Assembly: GCA_029747015.1 (NCBI GenBank)
Contig: JAKOGI010001261.1
Location: 124,001-188,000 of the forward strand
Source: Carnegiea gigantea
Taxonomy: Eukaryota > Streptophyta > Magnoliopsida > Caryophyllales > Cactaceae
Length of the DNA stretch: 64,000 nucleotides
Direction: 5' to 3'
The notes under the pieces are model-generated. The model was given only the letters and a program-made list of their open reading frames with translations. It made no database searches and was not told the origin of the DNA. The position numbers were made by a program, and so were the translations under genes. Positions 21,486 to 30,990 of the stretch are shown in pieces. Each line of letters begins with the position of its first letter. The stretch's first letter is position 1.

Positions 21486-24400
21486 TCCTCTCCCTCCTCA
21501 AGAGGATTTGCCCTCAAATCCTCAAGGTTCAAGTCATCCTCGATGTAAGGGCTCAGATCCCCTACATTGAAGGTGGCCGAAACCCCCATTTCACCGGGCA
21601 ACTCTAGCTTGTAAGCGTTTGGACCAACCTTAGAAATCACCTTGAATGGGCCATCTCCCCTTGACATGAGCTTGTTTTTCCTTCTTGAGGGGAACCTTTC
21701 CTTTCTAAGGTGGAGCCATACCAAGTCTCCGGGTTGAAATTCCATGCCCTTGCGGTTCTTATTGGCTTTGTTCTTGTAAGCTTCATTAACCTTCTCAATG
21801 TGAGCCCTAATCCGTTCATGTAGACTTTGCATCTCCTTGGCTCGTTCTTTCGCTTCAAAGCTCACCTTGCAATCCATGGGGAGAGGTAGAAGATCAATGG
21901 GAGTTAGGGGATTAACCCCATACAAAGCCTCAAATGGTGACATGCCCGTGGCCCTAACCGGTGTGCGGTTGTAGGCAAACTCCGCATGGGCTAGCTTGAT
22001 GTCCCACGCTCTCAAATTTTTGTGAACCAATGTCCTAAGGAGGGTAGAAAGGGTTCTATTTGTCACCTCCGTTTGGCCATCGGTTTGAGGATGACAAGTG
22101 GTACTATAGAGGAGCTTAGTACCCAAGAGATGCCATAAACTCCTCCAAAAGTGAGAGAGAAATTTTGTGTCTCGGTCACTCACAATTGTTTTGGGAACAC
22201 CATGAAGCCGAATCACCTCTTTCATGTAAAGATCCGCAATGTGGGAAGCATCATCGGTCTTGTGGCATGCTATGAAGTGTGCCATCTTTGAGAATCGATC
22301 CACAACCACCATGACCGAATCCTTGCCCCTTTGTGTCCTAGGCAAGGCCACAATGAAATCCATGCTCACATCTTCCCACGGCCTAAGAGGCACGGGCAGG
22401 GGACAATAGAGCCCTTGGTGAAATTGACTCTTGGCTTGGTGGCAAATAGCACATCTTGAAACGACCTTGTGCACGTCCTCTCCCATCTTGGGCCAAAAGA
22501 AGTGTTCCCTTAGAATGTCTAAGGTCTTGTTGATCCCAAAATGACCAGCAAGTGAGCCCCCATGAGCTTCTCTCACTAGGAGTTCTCTAAAAGGGCAAGA
22601 AGGAATGCAAAGCTTGTTACCCTTAAAGAGAAATCCTACTTGAATTTGGTAGGGACCGTGAGTAGGAGGGGACTTAAACAAGTCCTTGAAAGTTGAATCT
22701 TCCTCATAGTAAGCTTGAATAGCTTGAAATCCGAGTAGCTTTGCCCCTAGAAGTGAGATCAAGGCATACTTCCTTGAGAGTGCATCGGCTACCACATTCT
22801 CACAACCCCTTTTGTGTTTGGTGGAAAAGGAAAAGGCTTGTAAAAACTCAACCCATTTAGCATGCCTAAAATTGAGTTTAGGCTGCCCACTAAGGAACTT
22901 TAAAGCTTGGTGGTCCGAATGTAATACAAAGGGCTTAGGTTTCAAGTAGTGATTCCAATGATGCAAAGCCCGGACTATGGCGTAAAACTCTTTGTCATAT
23001 GTTGAATAATTGAGTTTGGGGCCACTCAATTTCTCACTAAAATAGGCCAAAGGCTTTTTGAGTTGAGTAAGAACGGCTCCTATCCCTACTCCACTTGCAT
23101 CACACTCCACCTCAAACAACTCTTCAAAGTTTGGAAGGGCTAAAACCGGGGCCTCACACAACTTGAGCTTGATTGTTTCAAAGGACTTTTGGGCCGAGGG
23201 GGTCCAAACAAAAGTACCTTTCTTCATACATTCCGTGAGGGGTGCCATGATGGAACTAAAATCCTTGATGAATCTTCTATAGAAGGAGGCTAGGCCATGA
23301 AAGCTTCGTACGGCCGTAATGGAGGTGGGAACCGGCCAAGATTGGATGGCTTCCACCTTGGATTCATCCACTTGGATTCCTTTACTTGAGACAACATAAC
23401 CAAGGAAAACAACCCTTGGTACAAAGAATTCACATTTTTCAAGCTTGCCATACAATCTTTGTTCACGTAGAGTAGTGAACACCTTCCTTAGATGTAGAAT
23501 ATGATCGGTTTCATTCTTGCTATACACAAGAATGTCATCAAAGTAAACCACAACGAAGTCACCAATAAAGGGCCTTAGTACTTCATTCATCAATCTCATG
23601 AAAGTACTAGGTGCATTTGAGAGTCCGAATGGCATGACTAGCCACTCATATAGCCCTTGCTTGGTTTTGAAAGCGGTCTTCCACTCATCCCCCTCTTTCA
23701 TCCGAATTTGGTGGTATCCGCTCCTTAAATCAATCTTTGAGAAGATCCTTGAACCATGTAGCTCATCTAACATGTCATCAAGCCTAGGAATTGGGTACCT
23801 ATACTTGATGGTGATGTTGTTGATGGCCCTACTATCAATGCACATCCTCCAAGTCCCATCTTTCTTTGGAACTAATAAGGCCGGAACGGAACAAGGACTC
23901 ATACTTGGCCTCACATAACCTTGGTCCACCAATTCTTGCACTTGCTTTTGGAGTTCCTTGGTTTCGGTGGGGTTACATCTATAGGCCGGTTTATTGGGTA
24001 GAGGGGCACCGGGAATTAAATCGATTTGGTGCTCTATGCCCCTTAAAGGAGGAAGACCGGGAGGTAGATTTTGAGGGAAAACATCCTCAAACTCTTGGAT
24101 TAAGGGGATGGCCGAGGGGTGTAGGTTTTTTTGTGGGGGATTCTGTGGGGTTTCAACAAAGAGAATCATGTACACGGTCTTTCCTTTCTCAAGGGCCCTT
24201 TCAACTCGCCCTTCACTCACTAGCAAGGTTAGGTCTTTTGGCTTTGTCTCTCCACTCTTGGGTTTGTGTTTATGTGTTTGGTTTGGGGGTAGAGGGGCTA
24301 ATGTCACGGTTTTCCCTTTAAGCCTAAAGGAATAAGTATTAGCTTGACCGTGATGGGTAGCATCCTTGTCGAATTGCCAAGGCCTCCCAAGGAGCAAATG

Positions 24401-25861
24401 GCAAGCGTCCATGGGTAAAACGTCACAAACAACCTCGTCTTGATAGCCACCAATGGAGAAAGGGACTAGAACTTGCTTACTAACCGTTACTTCACTCCCC
24501 TTTTTGAGCCATTGTAGGGTGTATGGCCTTGGGTGAGGAATGGTAGTAAGGTTAAGCTTGGTAACCATTTCATGGGAAGCCACATTAGTGCAACTCCCTC
24601 CATCAATGATCAAGTTGCACACTTTGTTCAAGACTTTACATCTTGAATGGAAAATTTGTTCTCTTTGATTGGAGTCCGAAATGGCCTCCTTAGTGTGCAA
24701 AACCCTCTTGATCATAAGAACATCCCCTTCCTCGGGTTGATAGGTGGGGTCTTCTTCGTCCTCAAGGATCTCTTCTTCACTTTCATCACTTTCGACCTCC
24801 ATGTGACCGAGCTCATCAATTTCCTTAATAGTAAGGACTCTTCGATTTGGACAATCCGCTTGAAAGTGCCCAAAACCATGGCACTTGAAACATTTCTTTT
24901 GGCTTTTGAGTCCCTCCTTTAGAACTTCTTTTCCTTTCTCTTGGTTGTGGGTGGTCTTGGGAGGGTATTTCGGTTTGAAGGGTGGGAAGGACTTAGGGGT
25001 GGCCGTGGGCTTTAAGGGGGTAGAAACAAAGGGGCGTTTGGATTTGAGTTGTTTTTCTACCTTCACGGCCAATTTGCAAGCATCCTCAAAGGTCCAAAAG
25101 GGTTGAAGTTCGACCCGCTCAAGGATAGGTGGAGATAGACCTTTTAGGAACCTTGCGATGGTTTGCTCGGGTTCCTCCCTCAATGAACATCGAATTTGGA
25201 GTTGTTCAAACTCTCGAATATACTCCTCAACCCTCATACTTCCTTGTTGAAGAGAAGTAACCCTCAAGTATAATTCTTGCTTATAAGTGGAAGGCAAGAA
25301 TCGTTTGTCCATGTACTTCTTTAACTTAATCCAAGTGTTGATCTTGGATTTTCCCTCTAAGGCTCTCGTCCTCTTCAAGTTCTCATACCATAGAGATGCG
25401 TATGATTTGAGCTTCAACACGGCAAGTTTAAAGGCTTTCTCACTAGAATAACCCTTAATCTCAATGATCCTCTCCAAAGCTTGAACCCATTCTAAGTAAT
25501 CTTCGGGTCTCAAACTTCCATCAAACTCGGGTGCCTCAATCTTCAAGTCATTGAGTTCATCTTGTTGTATCCTCCTCCTCCTCGGCCTTCTCCCTCCCAT
25601 AGAAGAGTCACTCTCAAGAGGAGAGTCAAAATCAAGGTCATTAGGAAGGTCCCGGGGTGGTTCTCGTTCTTGTCTTCTCGGTTGGGCCACGAGTTGTTGG
25701 AGTTGTGTAGTGAGGGTTCTTATGCTTTCTTGCATCTCAAGGATGGCTCTATCCCTCCTCATTTCGTGAGCTTGTTCTAGAGTCATACCTCTAGGAACTC
25801 TCACCGGTTCCCTTAAAGGGGCGTCTTGAGGTGAGGAAGAAGGATCTCCCCTTTCGGCCAT
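21332..25861 (-). CDS. Gag-pol polyprotein of element G (1509 aa, intact)
   Basis: This single frame carries all retrotransposon functions: Gag particle, protease, reverse transcriptase, RNase H and integrase. It starts MAERGDPSSS at 25861, the first ATG after a leader of about 230 bases. The Gag core (LYLRVTSLQQGS, VEEYIREFEQ) lies at about residues 100-280 and the CCHC knuckle CFKCHGFGHFQADC at about 323-336. PR LIIDGGS is near 420, RT about 640-820 with YFDDILVYS near 772, and RNase H about 915-1040 (VECDASG, LHSDHQAL, ADALSRK). The integrase HHCC finger is near 1100-1145, with catalytic region MDFI, VSDRD and QTDGQTE at about 1165-1265. GPF and SATFNVGDLSPY are near 1400-1440, and there is no chromodomain. 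The last 51 residues are encoded inside the 3' LTR. No catalytic residue is missing by eye. Confidence 0.96.
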   Translation of the reverse strand: MAERGDPSSSPQDAPLREPVRVPRGMTLEQAHEMRRDRAILEMQESIRTLTTQLQQLVAQPRRQEREPPRDLPNDLDFDSPLESDSSMGGRRPRRRRIQQDELNDLKIEAPEFDGSLRPEDYLEWVQALERIIEIKGYSSEKAFKLAVLKLKSYASLWYENLKRTRALEGKSKINTWIKLKKYMDKRFLPSTYKQELYLRVTSLQQGSMRVEEYIREFEQLQIRCSLREEPEQTIARFLKGLSPPILERVELQPFWTFEDACKLAVKVEKQLKSKRPFVSTPLKPTATPKSFPPFKPKYPPKTTHNQEKGKEVLKEGLKSQKKCFKCHGFGHFQADCPNRRVLTIKEIDELGHMEVESDESEEEILEDEEDPTYQPEEGDVLMIKRVLHTKEAISDSNQREQIFHSRCKVLNKVCNLIIDGGSCTNVASHEMVTKLNLTTIPHPRPYTLQWLKKGSEVTVSKQVLVPFSIGGYQDEVVCDVLPMDACHLLLGRPWQFDKDATHHGQANTYSFRLKGKTVTLAPLPPNQTHKHKPKSGETKPKDLTLLVSEGRVERALEKGKTVYMILFVETPQNPPQKNLHPSAIPLIQEFEDVFPQNLPPGLPPLRGIEHQIDLIPGAPLPNKPAYRCNPTETKELQKQVQELVDQGYVRPSMSPCSVPALLVPKKDGTWRMCIDSRAINNITIKYRYPIPRLDDMLDELHGSRIFSKIDLRSGYHQIRMKEGDEWKTAFKTKQGLYEWLVMPFGLSNAPSTFMRLMNEVLRPFIGDFVVVYFDDILVYSKNETDHILHLRKVFTTLREQRLYGKLEKCEFFVPRVVFLGYVVSSKGIQVDESKVEAIQSWPVPTSITAVRSFHGLASFYRRFIKDFSSIMAPLTECMKKGTFVWTPSAQKSFETIKLKLCEAPVLALPNFEELFEVECDASGVGIGAVLTQLKKPLAYFSEKLSGPKLNYSTYDKEFYAIVRALHHWNHYLKPKPFVLHSDHQALKFLSGQPKLNFRHAKWVEFLQAFSFSTKHKRGCENVVADALSRKYALISLLGAKLLGFQAIQAYYEEDSTFKDLFKSPPTHGPYQIQVGFLFKGNKLCIPSCPFRELLVREAHGGSLAGHFGINKTLDILREHFFWPKMGEDVHKVVSRCAICHQAKSQFHQGLYCPLPVPLRPWEDVSMDFIVALPRTQRGKDSVMVVVDRFSKMAHFIACHKTDDASHIADLYMKEVIRLHGVPKTIVSDRDTKFLSHFWRSLWHLLGTKLLYSTTCHPQTDGQTEVTNRTLSTLLRTLVHKNLRAWDIKLAHAEFAYNRTPVRATGMSPFEALYGVNPLTPIDLLPLPMDCKVSFEAKERAKEMQSLHERIRAHIEKVNEAYKNKANKNRKGMEFQPGDLVWLHLRKERFPSRRKNKLMSRGDGPFKVISKVGPNAYKLELPGEMGVSATFNVGDLSPYIEDDLNLEDLRANPLEEGEDDTHQPRSSSLQEHVLVQQLHSDPYCQGIQFDLQAPLGRSLLSWTPSPKPS

Positions 25862-26078
25862 GTTTTGGTAAAGGAGTGGAGAAACGGTTGGGGCTATTTG
25901 TGGAGCTTGGTTTTTTTTTTTTTGTAGCTAGGATTCGTGTTTGGGCTAGGAGGGTTCTTTGTGGATTCAAGGGGAACGTGAGAAGTGAATTCAAGGAGGG
26001 GAGAAACGAAAAAGAATCAAGGAGAAGAGAAGAGGAGCTTACGGCAATCAAAACCAACTCACCAAGAATCGAAGTTGG

Positions 26079-26090
26079 GCTCTGATACCA
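26079..26090 (-). other. Primer binding site of G (tRNA-iMet)
   Basis: TGGTATCAGAGC on minus, two bases after the 5' LTR. Confidence 0.95.
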
Positions 26091-26092
26091 GT

Positions 26093-27594
26093 TGATGCGT
26101 GCTAGGCTAGCACTTCGGACACTACTAACACTCAACACACTTGGATATGAATTGGCCTAAAGGTTAAAACCACCAGCCAAAGCTAAAGGATTCACCACCA
26201 ATCTTCGTAAAGCAAACGCACCGGAAGAGAGGATAAAGAATCACTCCTAAACACCACCAATGAAGGATAAAGTAGAGGAGATTTGAGATTTGCTTAAGCT
26301 AGCAAAGAAAACTTTTCATTTTCATTCCAAAAGTTAGTAAACATTCAGCTTTGGCCGAGTATATCCGGCCTTCACAACAAGATCAAGGGCCAAGATTTAA
26401 CTAGCTAAATCAAGCAACCTAGTCTAGCTAATACAAGGCCTAAATTCAGCATCTCTTGGATGTTTGACACCTAATACAAGTGTTAATCTCAATGTTTGAG
26501 GTGTCTAACATGTGTTACACTTAAGTACAACTAATGAAAGCTTTGATAAGATGAAAAACAAGTCAAAACAGCAAGGACAGCCGGCTGATCACCTAAAACA
26601 GCAAAGGACAGCTTGTTTTGGTCCCTTGGATAAAAGGGTATTTTCTTCCTTGCTTGCCCGGATAATAGCTGTACCTTGGGTGGCTGAATCTGAGGTTTTG
26701 AGGGTTCATTTGATAAACATTTAGACACCCTTTCATGCCCTTAGGTGTCCCCAAAGAGTCCTCAAAAGATGGGAACAAACGGAGCTCATTTCGGACCAGA
26801 TCATAGGCTGAATTCCAGGACTGTCCAGTTTTGCACGGTTTGAAAGATTAGGCTGGTTGACTAGGCAAATGATGTCAAAATGCTTTGGAACTTGCTTCAT
26901 TGGAAAGATAAGACCTGAAACTTAAAGTTAGGCTTTAAACCGTTCAGTTAAATCAGGTTGCTCTTGGGTAATAGAGGGCCAGAAGTTGACCCATGTGCGC
27001 GGCTGTACTGGCCAGTTTGCAGGTCTGAAATGTTTGGATGATTTGAACCCCCAAATGGCCTCCTTTTCACTTGCAACTTGATTTATATGAAAGATCACAT
27101 CCTAAACTTAAAGAAAGGCCAGAAATATCTCGACCAAAGGCCTGCCAAGGCAAGCCAAAAATCACCTCAAACTTCAGTCAGGTGCTGTGTGGCTGAAACT
27201 GGATACCCGGTTGCATCTTTAGCCAAAAGTTATCAACCTAGGCCATTTACAAGCTAAATAAAAGCTTTATAAAGGACTTAGGTTGTCAACCCAAAAGTGT
27301 AAAGTGCTTCCAAACCCCTGGTAAGAGGAAAAATGCCTTGAACATGCAAAAGAAACGGCCACTGCCCGGGTTGTTCTAAGGAACCGAATTGGACTGTTTT
27401 TGGGTGGAAACCTTTGCTAGGCTTCTACAAGGAGCTTGGACTAGCTTGGCTTGGGACTAGGGGTCCAAGAGAGTAAGGACCTTCCCAAGGGAGCTTGTAG
27501 GTCAAACTGAATACCTTGACAATAGGGATCCGAATGGAGTTGTTGAACAAGGACATGCTCTTGTAGACTAGAACTTCGTGGTTGGTGCATATCA
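26093..27594 (-). repeat. 5' LTR of G (1502 bp)
   Basis: Near-identical partner of 19984-21485. It ends GCATATCA beside TSD TAGAG (27595-27599). Confidence 0.96.
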
Positions 27595-27599
27595 TAGAG

Positions 27600-28170
27600 A
27601 CCCTTGCTTCAAATGGTGGAGTCTAGAAAAGTTCTCTTGAAGGTAGTGAGAGGGAAGGAACTTCTCTTTGAGTTTTTCTTTCATTTTCCTCCAAGTTTTA
27701 ATCTTCCCCTTCCCCTTCCTAGCCCTCTTACATAAAACATTAGCCCACCAAGAAGAAGCATACTTTCGAAGTTTAAGGGCTACTAGTTTTACCTTCTTTT
27801 CATCCGGGATGTCCTTGTAATCGAACACTCTCTCCACGGTTTGTAGCCAATCCAAGAACTCATCCGGATCAAGCTTGCCTTCAAACTCGGGAATGTCAAC
27901 CTTGAAATCGTTGAAGCCACCTCCATGGTGCCTTCCTTGCCTCCTCGAGCCTCTACTAGCTCCACTTTGAGATCCAAATGGGTTGAGATCCGAATCACTC
28001 TCTTCCGGGTCACTAGATTCACTTGGAATAGGTGAATCCCTCAAGTTGTTTCTCTTTTCTCTCATGAGTTTTTGAAGTTGGGATTGCAAATACTTAACTC
28101 TAGCTTCCATTTCGGCTTTTTCTCTCAAGGCTTGCTCGACTATTTGTTCGGAAGTACGGCTAGAGGACAT
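27600..28170 (-). CDS. D gag, N-terminal part (split by G)
   Basis: Starts at ATG 28170 (MSSSRTSEQIVEQAL). A coiled-coil-like charged N-terminus is followed by the conserved gag core (FLDWLQTVERVF, KLRKYASSWW). It is cut by G after HHLKQGS, and the sequence continues on the other side of G at 19978 with [10 protein letters not shown]. The TSD TAGAG duplicates five bases of codons here. The original Gag was therefore uninterrupted before G arrived. Confidence 0.93.
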
Positions 28171-28221
28171 GATGTGTAAGCTTTGTGAACGAAAAGAACG
28201 AAAATAGGCTGAAAAGGAGGT

Positions 28222-28335
28222 GGCACGGTCGTGCCTTCAGGCACGGGTAGGCCGTGCCAACTTGCTGTCAAAAGGTGAAAAATGGCTGGAAAGACAGTGG
28301 CACGGTCGTGCCCTTAAGCACGGGTAGGCCGTGCC
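28222..28335 (-). promoter_or_regulatory. GCACGG/CCGTGC hairpin cassettes in the D leader
   Basis: Two cassettes, 28222-28258 and 28299-28335, both GGCACGGTCGTGCC on plus followed by GCACGGGTAGGCCGTGCC. They lie between PBS and gag ATG. Confidence 0.75.
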
Positions 28336-28430
28336 AAAATGCTGTCCAGTGCGGGTGAAGAAAGGCCGTTTTGTGGTTTGTGTTTGAGAAATGTGTTTAG
28401 GGTGGAAGCTTGGCCAAGAGGGTAGTCTAA

Positions 28431-28442
28431 GCTCTGATACCA
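28431..28442 (-). other. Primer binding site of D (tRNA-iMet)
   Basis: TGGTATCAGAGC on minus, three bases from the 5' LTR at 28446. Confidence 0.95.
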
Positions 28443-28445
28443 AGA

Positions 28446-29569
28446 TGATGTATGTAGCCTAGGTGATGCCAAGAATGAAGATAAAAGATGGGAAAGATAG
28501 AAAACCAAACCAAGCAAAACAAGTAGCTCTAACCGGTTTTGGAAGATAGAATGCAACCCTCTTGTCTAGGATAAGCCAATGGCGCCACCTAGAAGAGAAG
28601 TTGGGCTATTCCTCCTTCACTTATGGATACAGAATTAAATCACCACCATAAGCAAGAAGAGGAACCTAGAAGAACACCACTTGAACTAGCCAATTCAAGC
28701 TAAAGCAACTAGGAATTTCAAAGAGAGAGTAAACACTCACTTTCTTTTGTATTTCAAATTCAAGCTGCCTTCTTACATTCCTAAAGGCCCCTTATATAGG
28801 AGGGAGCCTCAAAATTCAGATTACAAGGGGTACAAACCAAGCCAATCGGACCAAGACAAAAGGGGAAGCACAAAAAGCAAGAAAAGTACAAAAGGTGATG
28901 GTGACAGTTGCTGGCAGCTTTCCAGTTTTGCAGGGTCAACTTTCTGCAGCCATATCTCCCTTTCTACTTACCCAAATTGGCTCCAACATACCTTAATAGA
29001 AAGCTTAGAAAGTGCTCTTTCATATGACTACTTTTGGAGCTCAGTTGGTGCAGCCGTTCAGGAGTTATAAGCAGAACAAGTGAGATGATGCAGTCTGACT
29101 TCCAAAAAGCACCTTTAGAAGTTTCCTCTCTTTTAGCCTCCTTGGGACACGTTTGACTCTGGTTTCTTTTCCCACCCTTTTAGCCAACTCAAAAGGGATC
29201 TAGGTTTCAAAATTCCAGGTTGTTAGGAGTACTTTAGGTTAGGGAAATTGGGCTTCCAAAACCGGGTACAATCTGGCCTGGAAGAACAGTTTGGGCAGTT
29301 GGGCTTTAACAAAGGGTTTGGGTGGGCAAATGACATCCAAATGGGATGAAACTTGATTTATTGGGCAGCTAACTCTCCCATCTTTCCAGGAACACCAAAA
29401 GTTTGGCTTTAAAGCTTCAGGACATCAGGTTACCAAGGTCAGAAAGTCGGGCCATGCGCAGGATGAACCCGGTAGAATGCAAGTGATCATCTCTTGATTG
29501 ATTTCTAGTCCTTGGAAAGCCTTTATGACCTCTTGAGCTAGAAGAACCCCTTGGGGCTGATCCCCATCA
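28446..29569 (-). repeat. 5' LTR of D (1124 bp)
   Basis: Uninterrupted copy that defines the D LTR. TATA box TATATAAG at 28791-28798 and U5 hairpin at 28620-28652. TSD TGATT follows at 29570-29574. Confidence 0.95.
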
Positions 29570-29944
29570 TGATTGTTGCTCTAATCTATGCTTAGCCACT
29601 TGCAAGAGCCATCATGAGGAGTACTTAGCAGCAAAGAAGCTTCCATTGGCCCCAAAGTCGACACATCATCCTCAAGATTAGCAATGAAGAGGTGTCAAGT
29701 GGAGGATGCATCTATCCTTTTATGCTTTGATTTGATCTTTGTATTTTTGCCTAGTTTAGCTTGTAGTGCAACCTAAGGCCTATGTTTTTACTTGAAAGCT
29801 TTGTATTAAACCCCCCCAAAGCCCTTTGGCCGGCCACTCAAGCATTTGTATGAAATGAAGTTGAGCTTTGCTCCTTTGAACTCTCAAACTCTCTTCTAGC
29901 TTATCTCTTCCTTTGGCCGGGTTGAGTGGTGATCTAGCAAGAGT

Positions 29945-29990
29945 CTTAACTCCTTCTTGGTGGTGTTTCTGTATCCAAGGGGTGGTTAAG
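29945..29990 (+). promoter_or_regulatory. U5 hairpin 1 of H
   Basis: Outer stem CTTAAC/GTTAAG (29945-29950 with 29985-29990), inner stem CTTGG/CCAAG, loop TGGTGTTTCTGTAT. A second hairpin with the same loop and stem CCTTGG/CCAAGG follows near 30009-30034. Confidence 0.65.
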
Positions 29991-30260
29991 GGCCCTAACA
30001 TCTTTCCTTGGTGGTGTTTCTGTATCCAAGGTTGGTGTTAGTTCCGGTTGCTTATCTAAGTCTAAGGTGAGTTTGTGGTTTCAAAGTTGCCTTGAACTTC
30101 TAGCACTTTTCTTAGAATTTTCCCATCCTCTTGGCTTTCCCTTGAGGCCCTCATTTTGCAACACAACTTGAATGTATAAGCTTGTGAGTTCTCAAAGAAA
30201 CTCTCCCCTCAAAATTCCTAGTCTATATCTTAAGTGTGGCAACTTAAGTGGTGTCTAGGT

Positions 30261-30303
30261 CCCTTTATCTCAATTAGGTGGTGATTCCTAATTGATCTAA
30301 GGG
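30261..30303 (+). promoter_or_regulatory. U5 hairpin 3 of H
   Basis: TCAATTAGG (30270-30278) pairs perfectly with CCTAATTGA (30287-30295) around loop TGGTGATT. An outer CCCTT/AAGGG stem adds five pairs. Confidence 0.7.
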
Positions 30304-30427
30304 GATTGCCCAAGTATCCAACAAGAGTGGCTCCTCTTGGATTATCTCTTGAAGGTGCTTGCTCTATCCACCCTCAAAATTCCTAGTGTTATATCTTGAG
30401 CTTGGCAACTCAAGTGGGTCTCTAGGT

Positions 30428-30483
30428 CTTCTTGATTCAACTAAGAAGGTGATTAAATTCTGTAACTTAGTTGAAGGAAGAAG
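30428..30483 (+). promoter_or_regulatory. U5 hairpin 4 of H
   Basis: Outer stem CTTCTT/AAGAAG; inner stem TTCAACTAAG (30436-30445) with CTTAGTTGAA (30466-30475); a 20-base loop beginning AAGGTGATT. E2 has the same loop at 55218-55237 with different, still complementary stems. Confidence 0.75.
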
Positions 30484-30641
30484 ATTTGCCCAAGTGTGCA
30501 AACCAAGGTGGGTTATCATCACCCTTGCTAGTCCACTTGATCTATCTTGGTTCTTGATTTTCTTTTCATGTTTTCTACCCAAATGCATTCTTGATTCACT
30601 CTAGCAAATACTTGCCTTAGTGAAGCTTGAATACATCAAAT

Positions 30642-30653
30642 TGGTATCAGAGC
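30642..30653 (+). other. Primer binding site of H (tRNA-iMet)
   Basis: TGGTATCAGAGC after the H LTR, followed by a leader closely matching the E2 leader (CTTGGCCAAGC...GCCCAAACAC). Confidence 0.93.
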
Positions 30654-30769
30654 TTAGGCTACCTTTCTTGGCCAAGCACCCTTTGCCCAAACACGTCCAA
30701 ACACCAAACTCACAAAAACAGCCCAAACACATTCTCCACAAAATCTCAGCCGTGCCCAACCAGAGAGTT

Positions 30770-30878
30770 GGCACGGGCACCCCGTGCCTCATGCGCACGA
30801 CCGTGCCATCACTCAGCAGCAGCCAACCCATTCCCGCAGCTCAGCACGGTCACACCGTGCCTTAAAGCACGACCGTGC
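30770..30878 (+). promoter_or_regulatory. GCACGG/CCGTGC hairpin cassettes in the H leader
   Basis: 30770-30807 (stem GGCACGG/CCGTGCC, then GCACGACCGTGCC) and 30844-30878. Position and sequence match the two E2 cassettes at 55553-55661. Confidence 0.75.
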
Positions 30879-30972
30879 TCCTTGCTTCCAACCCCGAAAC
30901 ACCACACTGCCTACTCTACTACAATCATGCTTCTTCCCTTAACCTAAACAAACCCTTAAGCATTCATCCATC

Positions 30973-30990
30973 ATGAGCTCGTTTGAAAAG
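30973..30990 (+). pseudogene. H gag, first six codons before the C1 insertion
   Basis: ATG at 30973 reads MSSFEK. It is interrupted by C1, whose TSD AAAAG spans 30986-30990. The frame continues at 35721. Confidence 0.75.

Larger units (their letters stand above)
19984..27594 (-). mobile_element. Element G: intact Ty3/Gypsy gag-pol retrotransposon nested in D gag
   Basis: 7611 bp flanked by TAGAG at 19979-19983 and 27595-27599. The LTRs are 19984-21485 and 26093-27594, both 1502 bp, with three differences seen (in GATCACAGG/GATCATAGG, GGAACCC/GGAAACC and GTGCGTATCA/GTGCATATCA). PBS is 26079-26090. One uninterrupted 1509-codon frame runs 25861 to 21332. It is the youngest-looking and only apparently coding-competent element in the window. 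Its LTR ends (TGATACGC...GCATCA) and leader differ from the other families, and no GCACGG cassette is seen. Confidence 0.97.
8216..29569 (-). mobile_element. Element D: Ty3/Gypsy gag-pol retrotransposon carrying two nested elements
   Basis: The outer ends are TGATGTATGT... (8216) and ...GGGGATCA complement (29569), flanked by TGATT at 8211-8215 and 29570-29574. On the minus strand: 5' LTR 28446-29569, PBS 28431-28442, leader hairpins, gag from 28170, pol to 16079, 3' LTR 16223 down to 8216. E1 interrupts the 3' LTR (TSD GCCTG) and G interrupts gag (TSD TAGAG). Without inserts D is about 6.9 kb. The two 1124-bp LTRs differ at about 12 positions by eye. The reading frame has one nonsense codon and a lost protease aspartate. 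Confidence 0.95.
29575..30638 (+). repeat. H LTR, right arm (R-U5 side)
   Basis: Continues the LTR interrupted at 8215 and ends GAATACATCA, three bases before a PBS. It contains four strong stem-loops (29945-29990, one around 30009-30042, 30261-30303 and 30428-30483) with loops TGGTGTTTCTGTAT, TGGTGATT or AAGGTGATTAAATTCTGTAA. Confidence 0.8.
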
